This document shows positions 32,264-41,898 of a DNA stretch of 47,967 bases, piece by piece; within the stretch, counting starts at the first letter, position 1, and each line of letters begins with the position of its first letter. A program made the translations under genes and the position numbers. The DNA comes from JBBCJT01 sp037190665 (GTDB lineage: Bacteria; Pseudomonadota; Alphaproteobacteria; Acetobacterales; Acetobacteraceae), in the NCBI GenBank assembly GCA_037190665.1, contig JBBCJT010000011.1:1-47967 (forward strand). The letters run 5' to 3'. Below the pieces are notes generated by a model. It did not search any database. It was not told where the DNA came from and saw only the letters and a list, made by a program, of their open reading frames with translations.

Positions 32264-33583
32264 ATGGCCCGCCCCGACAGCCGCGGCCTGCCGCTTTCGA
32301 CGATTTCCGACCTCGCGGCGGCGCGCTACCGGGAGGGTGTCGACCTCCTTCTCTCCGCCTGGCCGGGCGCGGACGTGGTGCTGGAGGAGGCGATCGTCGC
32401 CGACCCGGATTTCGCCATCGCGCATGCCGCGCGGGCGCGGCTGCACGCCATCCGCGTCGAGCCGGAGGCGGCCCGCGCACGTATCGCGACGGCGGCGGGG
32501 ATCGTCGCCCGGCACGGGACCGACCGCGAGCGCAGCCATGTCGATGTCCTCTCCCTCACCATCCACGGGGAATCCGCCCGGGCACTGGAACGGGCGCTCG
32601 CTCATGCCGATGCGTGGCCGCGGGACGTGCTGATCCTCGGGCTGCCGCTCGGGGCTTTCGGACTGTTCGCCTTCTCGGGGATGGCGGATCACGATCAGGC
32701 GCGGGTCGACCTGTGCGAGCGCCACACCCGGCACTTCGACGCCGATGACTGGTGGTTCCTGAACTATCGCGGCTGGTCGCATGCCGAAAACGGCGCGGTG
32801 GCCCATGGGCGCGCCCTCGCGCAGCGGTCGCACGACCTGCGCCGGAACAACGCGAACGCGGTCCACGCCCTGTCCCACGCCATGTTCGAGGACGGGTCGG
32901 GGGAGGATGCCGACCGGCTCATCGCAGGCTGGCTGCCGGACTACGACCGCAGCGGAACGTTGCATGGCCACATCGCCTGGCATGCCTCCCTTGCCGCGCT
33001 GGAGCGTGGTGACACGGCGAAGGCGCTGGCAATCTACGAGGCGCATGTACAGCCTTCCGCCTCGGCCGGGTTGCCGCTCAACGTGGTGACCGACACCGCG
33101 TCCTTCCTGTGGCGGATGCAGGCCTACGGGCATGAGGTGCCGGCCGGATTGTGGGAGGCGGCCTTCGCCTATGCTGCGCCGCTGTACCCCAGGGCCGGCT
33201 TTGCCTTCGCCGATGTGCACATGGCCATGCTGGATGCCGCGGCCGGCGACCGTGCCGCGGTGGAACGGCGCGCCGACGCGCTGACCGCTCTGGTCGAGGC
33301 GGGTACGCTGGCCGCGGGCCCGGTGGTGCCGGCGATCTGCCGCGCGGCGCTCGCCTTCGCGGAGGAGGACTACGCCGGCTGCGTCCGCCTGCTCGAACCG
33401 CTGGCGGCCGAGGCGGCGCGCATCGGCGGCAGCGGCGCGCAGCGGGAGATCGTGCAGGACACGCTGCTCGTCGCCCTGATGCGCAGCGGGCAGGCCGGAA
33501 AGGCCCGCAACCTGCTCGACAGCCGCCTGCATCGCCGTCCCTCGCCGCGCGACGCGGCCTGGCGGGCCCAACTCGCAGCCTGA
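32264..33583 (+). CDS. TTC38-like tetratricopeptide-repeat protein
   Basis: A 439-residue soluble helical protein without signal peptide. HALSHAMFEDGSGEDADRLI followed by HIAWHASLAALERGDTAKAL resembles the TTC38 family of TPR proteins, whose biochemical role is unknown. Other repeats are VLEEAIVADPDFAIAHAARA and LEPLAAEAARI. The ATG at 32264 has AAGGACCC before it; a GTG three bases upstream is equally possible. The MFS permease gene follows 11 bp after its stop, so they are one transcript. Confidence 0.75.
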   Translation: MARPDSRGLPLSTISDLAAARYREGVDLLLSAWPGADVVLEEAIVADPDFAIAHAARARLHAIRVEPEAARARIATAAGIVARHGTDRERSHVDVLSLTIHGESARALERALAHADAWPRDVLILGLPLGAFGLFAFSGMADHDQARVDLCERHTRHFDADDWWFLNYRGWSHAENGAVAHGRALAQRSHDLRRNNANAVHALSHAMFEDGSGEDADRLIAGWLPDYDRSGTLHGHIAWHASLAALERGDTAKALAIYEAHVQPSASAGLPLNVVTDTASFLWRMQAYGHEVPAGLWEAAFAYAAPLYPRAGFAFADVHMAMLDAAAGDRAAVERRADALTALVEAGTLAAGPVVPAICRAALAFAEEDYAGCVRLLEPLAAEAARIGGSGAQREIVQDTLLVALMRSGQAGKARNLLDSRLHRRPSPRDAAWRAQLAA

Positions 33584-33594
33584 GACCAAACGCA

Positions 33595-34818
33595 ATGTCA
33601 CACGCCGAAGCCGCGGAAGCGCCCCTTCCCGCGGTCCATCACCGCAATGCCTCCGGCAATGTCGTGCGCCTTGCGATCGGGCAGGCGCTGGCCGGCGCGA
33701 ATTCCACCGTCGTCTACGCGACAGGCGCGATCGTGGGGAACACGCTGGCGCCGGACAAGGCGTTGGCGACGCTGCCGATCTCGATCTTCGTGGTCGGCAT
33801 GGCCGCCTGCACGCTGCCCGCCGGCGCCATCGCGCGGCGCCACGGCCGCCGCGCCGCCTTTCTTGTCGGGACCGGATGCGGCGTGCTGGTCGGGCTGCTG
33901 TCCGCGCTGGCGGTCCTGGTGGGATCGTTCTGGCTGTTCTGCCTCGCCACCTTCTTCGGCGGCGCCTATGCGGCGGTGGTGCTTTCCTTCCGCTTCGCGG
34001 CGGCGGATGGCGTGCCCGCGGACCAGCGCGCACGCGCGCTCTCACTCGTCATGGCGGGCGGGGTCTTCGCGGGCGTGATCGGGCCGCAGCTCGTCACCCA
34101 CACGATGTATCTGTGGATGCCCTATCTGTTCGCGGCGACCTACCTGGCGCAGGCGGGGGTGGCGGCGTTGTGCGCGCTCGTGCTGCTCGGCGTGCGCCTG
34201 CCCATGCCGACCGCCGCCGAGATAGCCGGGGGGCGGCCGCTGTCGGTCATCGCGCGCCAGCCGCGCTTCATCACGGCGGTGATCTGCGGCGTGGTGTCCT
34301 ACCTGCTGATGAACTTCCTGATGACGGCCGCCCCGCTGGCCATGCGGCTCTGCGGGTTGTCGCAGGAATCGGCCAATCTCGGCCTGCAATGGCACGTCAT
34401 CGCCATGTTCGCGCCGAGCTTCTTCACCGGCTGGCTGATCACCCGCTTCGGCGCGCCGCGCGTCGTCGCCGCCGGCCTGATGCTGACCGGCGCCGCGGCG
34501 GTAGTCGGGCTGCTCGGCCAGGATGTCTGGCATTTCTGGGCGAACCTGATCCTGCTCGGCCTCGGCTGGAATTTCGGCTTCGTCGGCGCCTCGGCGCTGG
34601 TGCTGAAAAGCCACCGGCCGGAGGAGCGGACGCGGGTCCAGTCGCTGAACGACTTCATCGTCTTCGGCGTGATGGCGGTGGGGTCCTTCGCCTCGGGCGG
34701 GCTGCTGACCGCCTATGGCTGGGACACGGTGCTGTGGGTGTCCTTCGTTCCGCTCGCCGTTGCGGTGGCGGCGCTGGCGATCTCCCGCACCACGCGTTCC
34801 ACCGCCGCGGTGGGCTGA
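33595..34818 (+). CDS. MFS transporter
   Basis: A 407-residue polytopic protein with about twelve TM helices. The loop 2-3 motif is GAIARRHGRRAAFLVGTGCG, characteristic of the major facilitator family, and AFVAG-type helix repeats follow. Helices include LFCLATFFGGAYAAVVLSF, VICGVVSYLLMNFLMTAAP and FWANLILLGLGWNFGFVGAS. The ATG lies 11 bp after the TPR-protein stop. Substrate unknown; the divergent AraC gene suggests inducible export or uptake. Confidence 0.88.
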   Translation: MSHAEAAEAPLPAVHHRNASGNVVRLAIGQALAGANSTVVYATGAIVGNTLAPDKALATLPISIFVVGMAACTLPAGAIARRHGRRAAFLVGTGCGVLVGLLSALAVLVGSFWLFCLATFFGGAYAAVVLSFRFAAADGVPADQRARALSLVMAGGVFAGVIGPQLVTHTMYLWMPYLFAATYLAQAGVAALCALVLLGVRLPMPTAAEIAGGRPLSVIARQPRFITAVICGVVSYLLMNFLMTAAPLAMRLCGLSQESANLGLQWHVIAMFAPSFFTGWLITRFGAPRVVAAGLMLTGAAAVVGLLGQDVWHFWANLILLGLGWNFGFVGASALVLKSHRPEERTRVQSLNDFIVFGVMAVGSFASGGLLTAYGWDTVLWVSFVPLAVAVAALAISRTTRSTAAVG

Positions 34819-35050
34819 GAGGGGCCTGAGCGGCGGGGGTTTCGTCCGCGTATTGCCTCCTATCCGGCACGCCGTGACGCGCCGGGCCGTGCTGCTTCCG
34901 CGGTTCACGAAATAAGCTGCACCGCCCGTCTGTCTTGCCCAAGCTCGTCACGCGGCGGGGACCTGCAACTTTGGCGCCCAGCCCCTGTTGCAGACGGGTG
35001 ATGTCAAACGGAGCAGTCATTCGCGCTCCTGCGATTGCGGTACGGTCGTG
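34819..35050. other. Region between the MFS gene and treZ
   Basis: 232 bp without a firm gene. It contains the inverted repeat CTGCAAC/GTTGCAG (34963-34969 with 34987-34993). On the minus strand an ATG at 35020 is preceded by a good ribosome site (GCAGGAGCGCGA) and starts MTAPFDITRLQQGLGAKVAG, but the frame then runs into low-complexity Arg/Pro coding that overlaps the MFS gene. It may be the start of a decayed gene. Confidence 0.35.
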
Positions 35051-36790
35051 ATGCGTTTCGGGCCACTCCTGCTGCCCCAGGGCGTGCGCTTCCGGCTTTG
35101 GGCCCCGGACGCGGACAGGGTGGAACTCGTGCTGCCGCAGCGCGAGCGGATGCCGATGCACGCCTCCCAAGATGGCTTCTTCGAGCTGACGCTTCCCGAT
35201 GCACGCGCCCGGCAACGCTACCGCTTCCGCGTCGGCGACCGCGAGGTTCCGGACCCGGCCTCGCGCCGGCAGGACGGGGACGTGACGGGCTGGAGCGTCG
35301 TGCAGGCCGACCTGCCCCCGATGCGGCAGCGCGATCCGCCACGGCCCTGGCATCAGGTGGTGCTGGCGGAACTGCATGTCGGCACCGTCACGCCGGAAGG
35401 CAGCTTCGGCGGCCTCGCCCGGCGGCTCGATCACTTCACCGACGCCGGCTTCACCGCGATCGAACTGATGCCGGTCGCCGATTTCCCCGGCAGCCGGAAC
35501 TGGGGGTACGACGGCGTGCTGCCCTTCGCGCCGGAGGAGAGCTACGGATCGCCGGAGGATCTGCGCGCCCTGGTGGACAGCGCGCATGACCGCGGCCTCG
35601 GGGTGATGCTCGACGTGGTCTACAATCACTTCGGACCCGAGGGGAATTTCCTCTCACTCTCTGCGAGGAGGTTCTTCACGCAGCGGCATCGCACGCCCTG
35701 GGGAGACGCCATCGACCTCGAACAGCCACTGGTCAGGCGCTTCTTCGTCGAGAACGCGGTGATGTGGCTCGGCCGCTACGATTTCGACGGGCTTCGCTTC
35801 GACGCCGTGCACGCCTTCGCGCAGCCGGGCGGCGACCTGCTGCTGGCCGAACTGGCCGAGGCATGCCGCGCGGTGAAGCCGAACGCGTGGCTGGTGCTGG
35901 AGAACGATGACAACGCCGCGCGCTGGCTGGAACGCGATGCGGATGGCGCACCGCGTTCCTACACCGCGCAGTGGAACGACGATGCGCATCACGCCATGCA
36001 CGTGATCGCCACCGGCGAGACGTCCGCCTACTACGCGGACTATGCGGAGGACCCGCCGGCGGCGCTGCAACGCGCGCTCGCGGAGGGCTTCGTCTATCAG
36101 GGCCAGCCCTCGCCGCATCGCGATGGCGTCCCGCGCGGCGAGGCCTCGGCGCACCTGCCGCCCACCGCCTTCGTGAACTTCGCGCAGAACCACGACCAGA
36201 TCGGCAACCGACCGCTCGGCGACCGGCTCGCCACCGGCACGGACTCTCCCCGGCTGGCGCTGCTCCGCTTCCTGCTGATGCTCGGCCCCGCCGTGCCGAT
36301 GTTCTTCCAGGGCGAGGAAGCCGGACAGGAGACGCCCTTCCCCTTCTTCTGCGACTTCGGCGACGAGCTTGGCGAGGCGGTGCGGAAAGGGCGCGCGCTG
36401 GAGTTCGCCGACTTCTTCGCGAGAACCGGCGTGCTTCCGGACCCGCTGGATGCCGCGACCATGGAATCGGCGAAGCTCTGCTGGGACCGGATCGCGCCCG
36501 AGGACATCGCCGCCTTCCGCGCACTGGCCGATCACCGCGCACGGCTCGTCTGGCCCCTGAACGGAACGCCCTTCCACGGGACGCAGACGCGGCGGGAGGC
36601 GACCGCGCTGATCTGGCGCTGGCGCTTCGCGGCCGGAACGCTTTGCCTGATGGCCAATGTTGGCAGCGCGTCCTGCGAGGTGATGGAGCAACCACCGCCG
36701 GATGCGGTGACTGCCGGCGACGTGACGTTCAGCGGGCCGGTCACACGTCTCGGCTCATGGTCCGGCTGCGCCTGGGTGGAAGCCGCATGA
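35051..36790 (+). CDS. treZ: Malto-oligosyltrehalose trehalohydrolase
   Basis: A 579-residue GH13 enzyme that releases trehalose from maltooligosyltrehalose made by TreY. The N-terminal domain (FRLWAPDADRVELVLP) is followed by a (beta/alpha)8 barrel with LDVVYNHFGPEGN, nucleophile Asp251 in FDGLRFDAVHAF, acid/base Glu284 in WLVLENDDNAARW, and Asp382 in FAQNHDQIGNRPLGDR. GEEAGQETPFPFFCDF is the usual TreZ block. The ATG at 35051 fits the family start; an upstream in-frame TTG at 34988 is unlikely. The stop overlaps the treY start (ATGA), so the pair is translationally coupled. No debranching enzyme (TreX/GlgX) or glycogen gene is in the window. Confidence 0.95.
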   Translation: MRFGPLLLPQGVRFRLWAPDADRVELVLPQRERMPMHASQDGFFELTLPDARARQRYRFRVGDREVPDPASRRQDGDVTGWSVVQADLPPMRQRDPPRPWHQVVLAELHVGTVTPEGSFGGLARRLDHFTDAGFTAIELMPVADFPGSRNWGYDGVLPFAPEESYGSPEDLRALVDSAHDRGLGVMLDVVYNHFGPEGNFLSLSARRFFTQRHRTPWGDAIDLEQPLVRRFFVENAVMWLGRYDFDGLRFDAVHAFAQPGGDLLLAELAEACRAVKPNAWLVLENDDNAARWLERDADGAPRSYTAQWNDDAHHAMHVIATGETSAYYADYAEDPPAALQRALAEGFVYQGQPSPHRDGVPRGEASAHLPPTAFVNFAQNHDQIGNRPLGDRLATGTDSPRLALLRFLLMLGPAVPMFFQGEEAGQETPFPFFCDFGDELGEAVRKGRALEFADFFARTGVLPDPLDAATMESAKLCWDRIAPEDIAAFRALADHRARLVWPLNGTPFHGTQTRREATALIWRWRFAAGTLCLMANVGSASCEVMEQPPPDAVTAGDVTFSGPVTRLGSWSGCAWVEAA

Positions 36791-39291
36791 CCCGGCCCGA
36801 CTGGCGCGCGACCTACCGGCTGCAGTTGCACGCAGGCTTCGGCTTCGACGATGCGCTGGCGATCCTCCCCTATCTGCGGCGGCTGGGCGTGAGCCATGTC
36901 TATGCCTCGCCCATCTCCGCCGCGCGGCCCGGTTCCGCCCACGGCTACGACGTGACCGACCCGACGCAGATCAATCCGGAGCTTGGCGGAGAGGCGGGCT
37001 TCCGTCGGTTCAGCGACGGGCTGCGTGCGGCGGGCATGGGCCTGCTGCTCGACATCGTGCCCAATCACATGGCCGCGCACCGGACCAACCCGTGGTGGAT
37101 GAGCATGCTCGTCGGCGGCCGCGAGTCCCCGGCGGCGGCCATCTTCGACGTCGGCTGGGACCGGCACCCGCAGGTGCTGATGCCGGTACTCGGCGACACG
37201 CTCGCGGAAACGCTCGCGCACGGAGCGATCACGTTGCAGGTCGATGCGGCGGATGGCTGGCTCGTCGCCTGCGCCTATGGCGAGCACGCCTGGCCGTTGT
37301 GCGTGGACGATACGGTGCGCGTACTCGACGCGGCAGGGTTGGCGGACGCCGCGCAGGTCTGGCGCGAAGACCACAGCGCAGGCCGGGACACCGCGCGCGC
37401 GGTTCTGCGTGGCCTCGGCGAGGCGGACACGAAGCGCGTGCAGGACATCCTCGCCATGGAGGACCTGCCCGCGCTGATCGAGCGGCAACACTGGCGGCCG
37501 GTTCACTGGCGATCCGGCCGCGATGCCCTGTCGGCGCGGCGATTCTTCAACGTCAACGAGCTGGTCGGCGTGCGCGCCGAGGACGAGACCGTCTTCGCCC
37601 TCACGCACCGGCTTCCCCTCACGCTGCTGCACGAGGGGCGGATCGATGGCCTTCGCATCGACCATATCGACGGCCTCGCCGATCCGGCGGGCTATTGCCG
37701 GCGGCTGCGCGCGGAAGCGGGGCCGGACGCGCTGCTCGTGGTGGAGAAAATCCTCGGCAAGGACGAAGAGCTTCGGCGCGACTGGCCCGTGGACGGCACC
37801 ACCGGCTACGAGCGGCTGAACATGATCAACCGCGCCTTCGTCGCGCCCGAAGGGTACGACAGGCTTGCGCATCACCTCGCCACGGAGGGATGGGTCACGG
37901 GCGATCCTTCGACCCGGCTCGCCGAAACCAAGCGGCAGGTGCTGGAGGAGAGCTTCGCGCCGGAACTGGAGCAGCTCACCGAGCTTGCGCAGGCGATCGC
38001 CGGACCCGATCCGGCTGTGGAATTCGCCGCCCCTACGCTGCGGTCCGCGTTGTCCGCGCTGCTGATCCACTGCCCGGTCTACCGCAGCTATCTCCGCGGC
38101 GCCGACCCCGCCCCGGCCGACCTCGCGTTGTGGGAGACGATGCTCGCCGCGGCGCAGGATCAGGCCGATCCGTGGATCGCGGCCGCGGCAGGCTGGCTGG
38201 CGGAGACGATACTGCGCGGCGAGGGCGCGCCGGCCGCGGTGCTGCGCCGGCGCTTCCAGCAGCTCACCGGCCCGCTGATGGCGAAGGGTCTCGAGGACAC
38301 GGAGTTCTATCGCAACGTCGCGCTGCTGTCGGTGAACGAGGTGGGCGGCCATCTGGAAGAGCCGGGCGTGAGCGTTGCCGCGTTTCACGCCTGGGCCGCG
38401 CGCCGCGCGGCTGAACGGCCACGCGACCTGACGCCGCTCGCCACGCACGACACGAAGCGCGGGGCGGAGGTGCGTGCGCGGTTGAACCTGCTCTCGCTCG
38501 AGCCGGAAGGGTGGATCGAGACAGTCACGCGATGGCAGCAGATGAACGATCCGCTGCATCCGGCGGACGGGCCGGACCGGGCGGATGAGTGGCTGATCTA
38601 CCAGACACTGGTTGGCGCCTGGCCGATCGGCGTAGATCGCCTCAGCGAGTACCTGACGAAGGCGATGCGCGAGGCCAAGCGCCATACCCGCTGGGAGCAT
38701 CCGCAGGAGGCGTATGAGGGCGCGGTCCTGGGCTTCGCCACGGCGTTGCTGGAGAGCCCCGAAGCCGCGCTGTTCCGGGGCGAGCTGGAAGCCTGTGTCG
38801 AACGGCTGACGGTCGCGACGAGGATCAACGCGCTGGCGCAGGTCGTGCTTCATCTCACCCTGCCCGGCATTCCGGACATCTATCAGGGGACGGAGTGGTG
38901 GGACTTCTCGCTCGTCGATCCGGACAATCGCCGTCCTGTGGACTACCGGCTGCGCGAGGCGGCCACGGGTTCACCGCCCTCGGTGGAGCAGGATGAGATG
39001 GGCGTCACCAAGCAATGCGCGGTGCAGCGTCTTCTCGAGCTGCGCGCCCGGCGGCCAGAGCTGTTCGAGGGGTACGAGGCGGTCGATCTGCGTCCGGATG
39101 ATGGATCTTGGATCGGCTATACGCGGGGTAACGGGCGGCTGCTCGTCGCCGTTCCGGTTCGTGGAAAGGGCCTGCCGGATGGGGGGCTGCCTGTGGCACC
39201 GGGCGGCTGGCATGACGTGCTGGCGGACAGGCCATTCGAGCCTGATCGACGTTTGCGGGGAACACCTCTCGTTTTAGTCCGCGTTCAGTGA
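36787..39291 (+). CDS. treY: Malto-oligosyltrehalose synthase
   Basis: An 834-residue GH13 enzyme that rearranges the reducing-end glucose of a maltodextrin into an alpha,alpha-1,1 linkage. It opens ATYRLQLHAGFGFDDA and YLRRLGVSHVYASPI, exact TreY landmarks. Catalytic residues are Asp292 (DGLRIDHIDGL), Glu320 (LLVVEKILGKDE) and Asp555 (LATHDTKRGAEVRARL). The C-terminus has GIPDIYQGTEWWDFSLVDPD and the terminal beta domain ending LVLVRVQ. Length is at the long end for the family but normal. Its ATG overlaps treZ by 4 bp. The order Z then Y is common in alphaproteobacteria; the product, trehalose, serves as a stress solute. Confidence 0.95.
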   Translation: MTRPDWRATYRLQLHAGFGFDDALAILPYLRRLGVSHVYASPISAARPGSAHGYDVTDPTQINPELGGEAGFRRFSDGLRAAGMGLLLDIVPNHMAAHRTNPWWMSMLVGGRESPAAAIFDVGWDRHPQVLMPVLGDTLAETLAHGAITLQVDAADGWLVACAYGEHAWPLCVDDTVRVLDAAGLADAAQVWREDHSAGRDTARAVLRGLGEADTKRVQDILAMEDLPALIERQHWRPVHWRSGRDALSARRFFNVNELVGVRAEDETVFALTHRLPLTLLHEGRIDGLRIDHIDGLADPAGYCRRLRAEAGPDALLVVEKILGKDEELRRDWPVDGTTGYERLNMINRAFVAPEGYDRLAHHLATEGWVTGDPSTRLAETKRQVLEESFAPELEQLTELAQAIAGPDPAVEFAAPTLRSALSALLIHCPVYRSYLRGADPAPADLALWETMLAAAQDQADPWIAAAAGWLAETILRGEGAPAAVLRRRFQQLTGPLMAKGLEDTEFYRNVALLSVNEVGGHLEEPGVSVAAFHAWAARRAAERPRDLTPLATHDTKRGAEVRARLNLLSLEPEGWIETVTRWQQMNDPLHPADGPDRADEWLIYQTLVGAWPIGVDRLSEYLTKAMREAKRHTRWEHPQEAYEGAVLGFATALLESPEAALFRGELEACVERLTVATRINALAQVVLHLTLPGIPDIYQGTEWWDFSLVDPDNRRPVDYRLREAATGSPPSVEQDEMGVTKQCAVQRLLELRARRPELFEGYEAVDLRPDDGSWIGYTRGNGRLLVAVPVRGKGLPDGGLPVAPGGWHDVLADRPFEPDRRLRGTPLVLVRVQ

Positions 39292-39319
39292 GAAAGCCCG
39301 GAGGGGTGCCTTGCTTTCT
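39291..39319. terminator. Weak bidirectional hairpin between treY and the AraC gene
   Basis: AGAAAGC (39291-39297) pairs with GCTTTCT (39313-39319) across a 15-base loop, in the gap between convergent genes. The stem is only 7 bp and has no clear T-run, so confidence is low. Confidence 0.3.
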
Positions 39320-39370
39320 GGCTCATCCTGTTTGCTTCGATTGCTGCGCCCACCAGCGTTCTGCGCACAA

Positions 39371-40333
39371 TCAAGCCCGCGCCAACGCCAGCGTTTCCGA
39401 TGGCGTTTCGCCATACATCGCCCGGTAGTCCGCCGAGAACTGCCCGAGGTGCCAGAACCCATGATCCAGCGCCACGGTCTTGATCAACTGCGGCGAGGTC
39501 TGCCTCTGCCGTAGCGCCGCCCGAACCATCGCCAGCCTGCGCTGCTTCAGGAAGCGATGCGGCGTCAGCCCGATCACCTGGCGGAACGCCTGCGTCAGGC
39601 TTGCCGGCGAGATGCCAAGCTGGGCACACAACTCCTCCGTATAGATCACGTGGCCGGGATGCGCGTCCAGGTAGGCATCGGCGCCCTTGACGATGCGGAT
39701 CCAGCCGGCACGGGTGCCGACCCGCCGTGGCTTGTCGCCATCGCGCCCATGCGCGAGCACCTGGCGCGCAACCTCCAGCAGCGTGGCCCGCAGGCCCGCC
39801 AAAGCACCGTTCGTCGCGAACGCCGGATCGCCGTCGACGGCCAGCCCCCCGATCTCGCCAACCACCCCGGCGAGCCTGTCCCAGGCATCGCCGGGGATCG
39901 TGAGCATGGCGTGCGCGCCGGGGCGCATCAGGGCATTTCCCGCAGGCGGACAAAGCAGGGCCTCCGCCGCCTGCATCGGCATCACCACGGTGCTGTAGGT
40001 GCTGGGCAGATGGTTGGCGCGCAGCAGCTCCGCCCCGCCGCCATACAGCCCGACCGCGCGATCGGCGGCCAGCCGGCCGTTCAGCACAAGGTTCCGGCGG
40101 TTCAGCAGCGGCACCTGAAGCACCGCATTGCCCGCGCCGACGGCGAACTCGATGAACAGGGGCGAGCACGAGCCGGTCTGGAACAAGATCCCGTCCAGGA
40201 ACCAGGTGGTGATGCGCGAGCTGACGGCCCCCTTCGCCAGCGGCGTCACCCGCAACTGCAGGCCGGGGATGGCCGTCGCCAGCTCCTCCGGCTCGGCGTA
40301 GGTGTCGACGCGGACGGTCTGCCGCAGCTTCAT
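39371..40333 (-). CDS. AraC-family transcriptional regulator
   Basis: A 320-residue regulator. The C-terminal AraC domain has HTH motifs in VIYTEELCAQLGISPASLTQ and HGFWHLGQFSADYRAMYGET; LTPHRFLKQRRL lies between them. The N-terminal 200 residues include PLFIEFAVGAGNAVLQVPLL and match the AraC-binding-like sensor group by general pattern only. The ATG at 40333 has GGGGGAGGATATCGAGC before it. The same frame stays open far upstream, to about 41494, but only as a shadow of the next gene, as is common in GC-rich DNA. The target is unknown. Confidence 0.85.
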   Translation of the reverse strand: MKLRQTVRVDTYAEPEELATAIPGLQLRVTPLAKGAVSSRITTWFLDGILFQTGSCSPLFIEFAVGAGNAVLQVPLLNRRNLVLNGRLAADRAVGLYGGGAELLRANHLPSTYSTVVMPMQAAEALLCPPAGNALMRPGAHAMLTIPGDAWDRLAGVVGEIGGLAVDGDPAFATNGALAGLRATLLEVARQVLAHGRDGDKPRRVGTRAGWIRIVKGADAYLDAHPGHVIYTEELCAQLGISPASLTQAFRQVIGLTPHRFLKQRRLAMVRAALRQRQTSPQLIKTVALDHGFWHLGQFSADYRAMYGETPSETLALARA

Positions 40334-40449
40334 GCTCGATATCCTCCCCCCAGCGCCGGTGCCGGGCACCGGCCGCGGCGTGAGGGTGAAGGATCGACCG
40401 GGGTCCAGGCAACACCGTCCTGTCTCCCGGGCGGGATGCAGGAGGGGTG

Positions 40450-41622
40450 CTAGACCACGATGCCGAGCAGCAGCTTCAGCAGCTCGTCCAATGGCATGAT
40501 CGTCAGAAGCAGGGGGCCGATCGGCAGGATCGTGGCGAAGGTCAGCTGCATCAGCGCCTGCCGCGTGAACGGCACCAGATTCATCGTGCGCACGACATTC
40601 ACCGCGTTGGTCAGGTCCGCCAGCGACTGGATGTCGCCGCTGCCCAGCAGTTGCTCGTCGGGCGACGCACCGCCGCGCAGCCATTTTGCATCGAACGCCT
40701 TGGCGTAGCTCTGCGCCAGAGCGCCATAGGCCCTGCTCCCCGCACGCTTGGCCGCGGCCAGTTGCGACGAGAAGACGAACAGCGGCCCTGCCACCAGACA
40801 CAGCATGAAGGCGACCAGGACGAAGACCTCCACCGTGAAGTCGGTGAGGGTCACGCCCGTATGGAAGATCGCGTCGGCCAGCACGCCCGCCACCAACGCG
40901 CCGTGCGCCGCCGCCAGCGGCGCCATCGCGTGCGATATGCCGCCAAGGAACGCAAGTCCGCCGGTACCGTCGGAATGGGTCGGCACGATCTGCAGCCGGA
41001 TGCGCGACACCTGCCAGAGGAAGCGCGCCCAGATGAAGATGCGGAAATACCAGCGCACCAGCAGGAACTGGAACACCGGCAGGCTGACGATGGCGAACCA
41101 CGATCCGGCAAGCGATGGCCCCGCCCCCGCATCGTCGGGCGAATACCAGGTCGCCACATCCAGCGCGATGAACGTGCGCCAGACCAGGCTGACCCCGACC
41201 ACATAGACGATGACGAGCATCGAGACTTCGGCCAGCGTGGAATTGCGCAGCCGCATCGCCGACATGATGGCGGCGTCGAAGCGCGGCAGGTCCGCAGGCG
41301 CGATCAGGTCGCGTTCCCGAAACTGCTCGACGACGGCGCGCAGGCGCATATGCACAACCAGCTCGGCGAGGATCAGTAGCGGCAGCGCGACCAGGAAGCG
41401 GGCATGCACCGTGACGTCGCGCAGGAACGGCACGGCCAGGCGGCCACCCCAGGCCGTGCCCTCGATCGCGCACAGCAGCAGCAGGGGTACCCATGTGAGC
41501 GCGATGAAGAAGGCGATGCGGCGGCGGATCAGCCCGGCGGCATCGTCCTCCAGCCGGGCCCGTCGCATCAGCTGGAACAGCGGTCCGCCAAGGACGAGGG
41601 AGAAGTCCTTCACCGGCAACAT
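40450..41622 (-). CDS. Polytopic membrane protein of unknown function
   Basis: A protein of about 390 residues, unassigned. Around seven TM helices can be seen: FFIALTWVPLLLLCAIEG, FLVALPLLILAELVV, VSMLVIVYVVGVSLVW, WFAIVSLPVFQFLLVRWYF, VEVFVLVAFMLCLVAGPLFV and two at the C-terminus. FSLVLGGPLFQLMRRARL at the start and YAKAFDAKWLRGG near the end look conserved. The start is unsure: ATG at 41622, GTG at 41658 and TTG at 41664 are all in frame, and none has a ribosome site. It lies on the opposite strand to the decarboxylase and shares no clear operon with the AraC gene 116 bp away. Confidence 0.7.
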   Translation of the reverse strand: MLPVKDFSLVLGGPLFQLMRRARLEDDAAGLIRRRIAFFIALTWVPLLLLCAIEGTAWGGRLAVPFLRDVTVHARFLVALPLLILAELVVHMRLRAVVEQFRERDLIAPADLPRFDAAIMSAMRLRNSTLAEVSMLVIVYVVGVSLVWRTFIALDVATWYSPDDAGAGPSLAGSWFAIVSLPVFQFLLVRWYFRIFIWARFLWQVSRIRLQIVPTHSDGTGGLAFLGGISHAMAPLAAAHGALVAGVLADAIFHTGVTLTDFTVEVFVLVAFMLCLVAGPLFVFSSQLAAAKRAGSRAYGALAQSYAKAFDAKWLRGGASPDEQLLGSGDIQSLADLTNAVNVVRTMNLVPFTRQALMQLTFATILPIGPLLLTIMPLDELLKLLLGIVV

Positions 41623-41898
41623 CAGGGCCGATGCCGATGACCGGGAGGCCGCAACCACGCGCAAGGGGCGGCCGCCATCCAGGTCGCCCGGATCGGGCCG
41701 AAGAACGCCAGCAGCAGTGTCATACTTCCCCCTTCTGGCACGGGAAAATAACGGTCAGGCCAGAGCCGTACGCCGGAGTATCGATATCAAAATTTTAAGG
41801 TATTCGCCCCCCTCCCTAGTGATCGGCACGACGGCGGATGTGATAATCTGAGGCAAGGGACAGCCACCGACGTGCTGTCCACCCAAGAGGGACGTCTG
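41623..41898. other. Divergent control region before the decarboxylase operon
   Basis: About 276 bp between divergent genes. An A+T-rich patch lies at about 41780-41803 (ATATCAAAATTTTAAGG), and GATAAT occurs near 41843; either could be part of a promoter for the decarboxylase. No operator or hairpin is clear. Confidence 0.35.

Noticed and set aside
40334..41494. The AraC gene extended upstream to a 707-residue protein
   Set aside because: The extra part is the antisense-free shadow of the membrane protein frame; the AraC start at 40333 has a strong GGAGG site.
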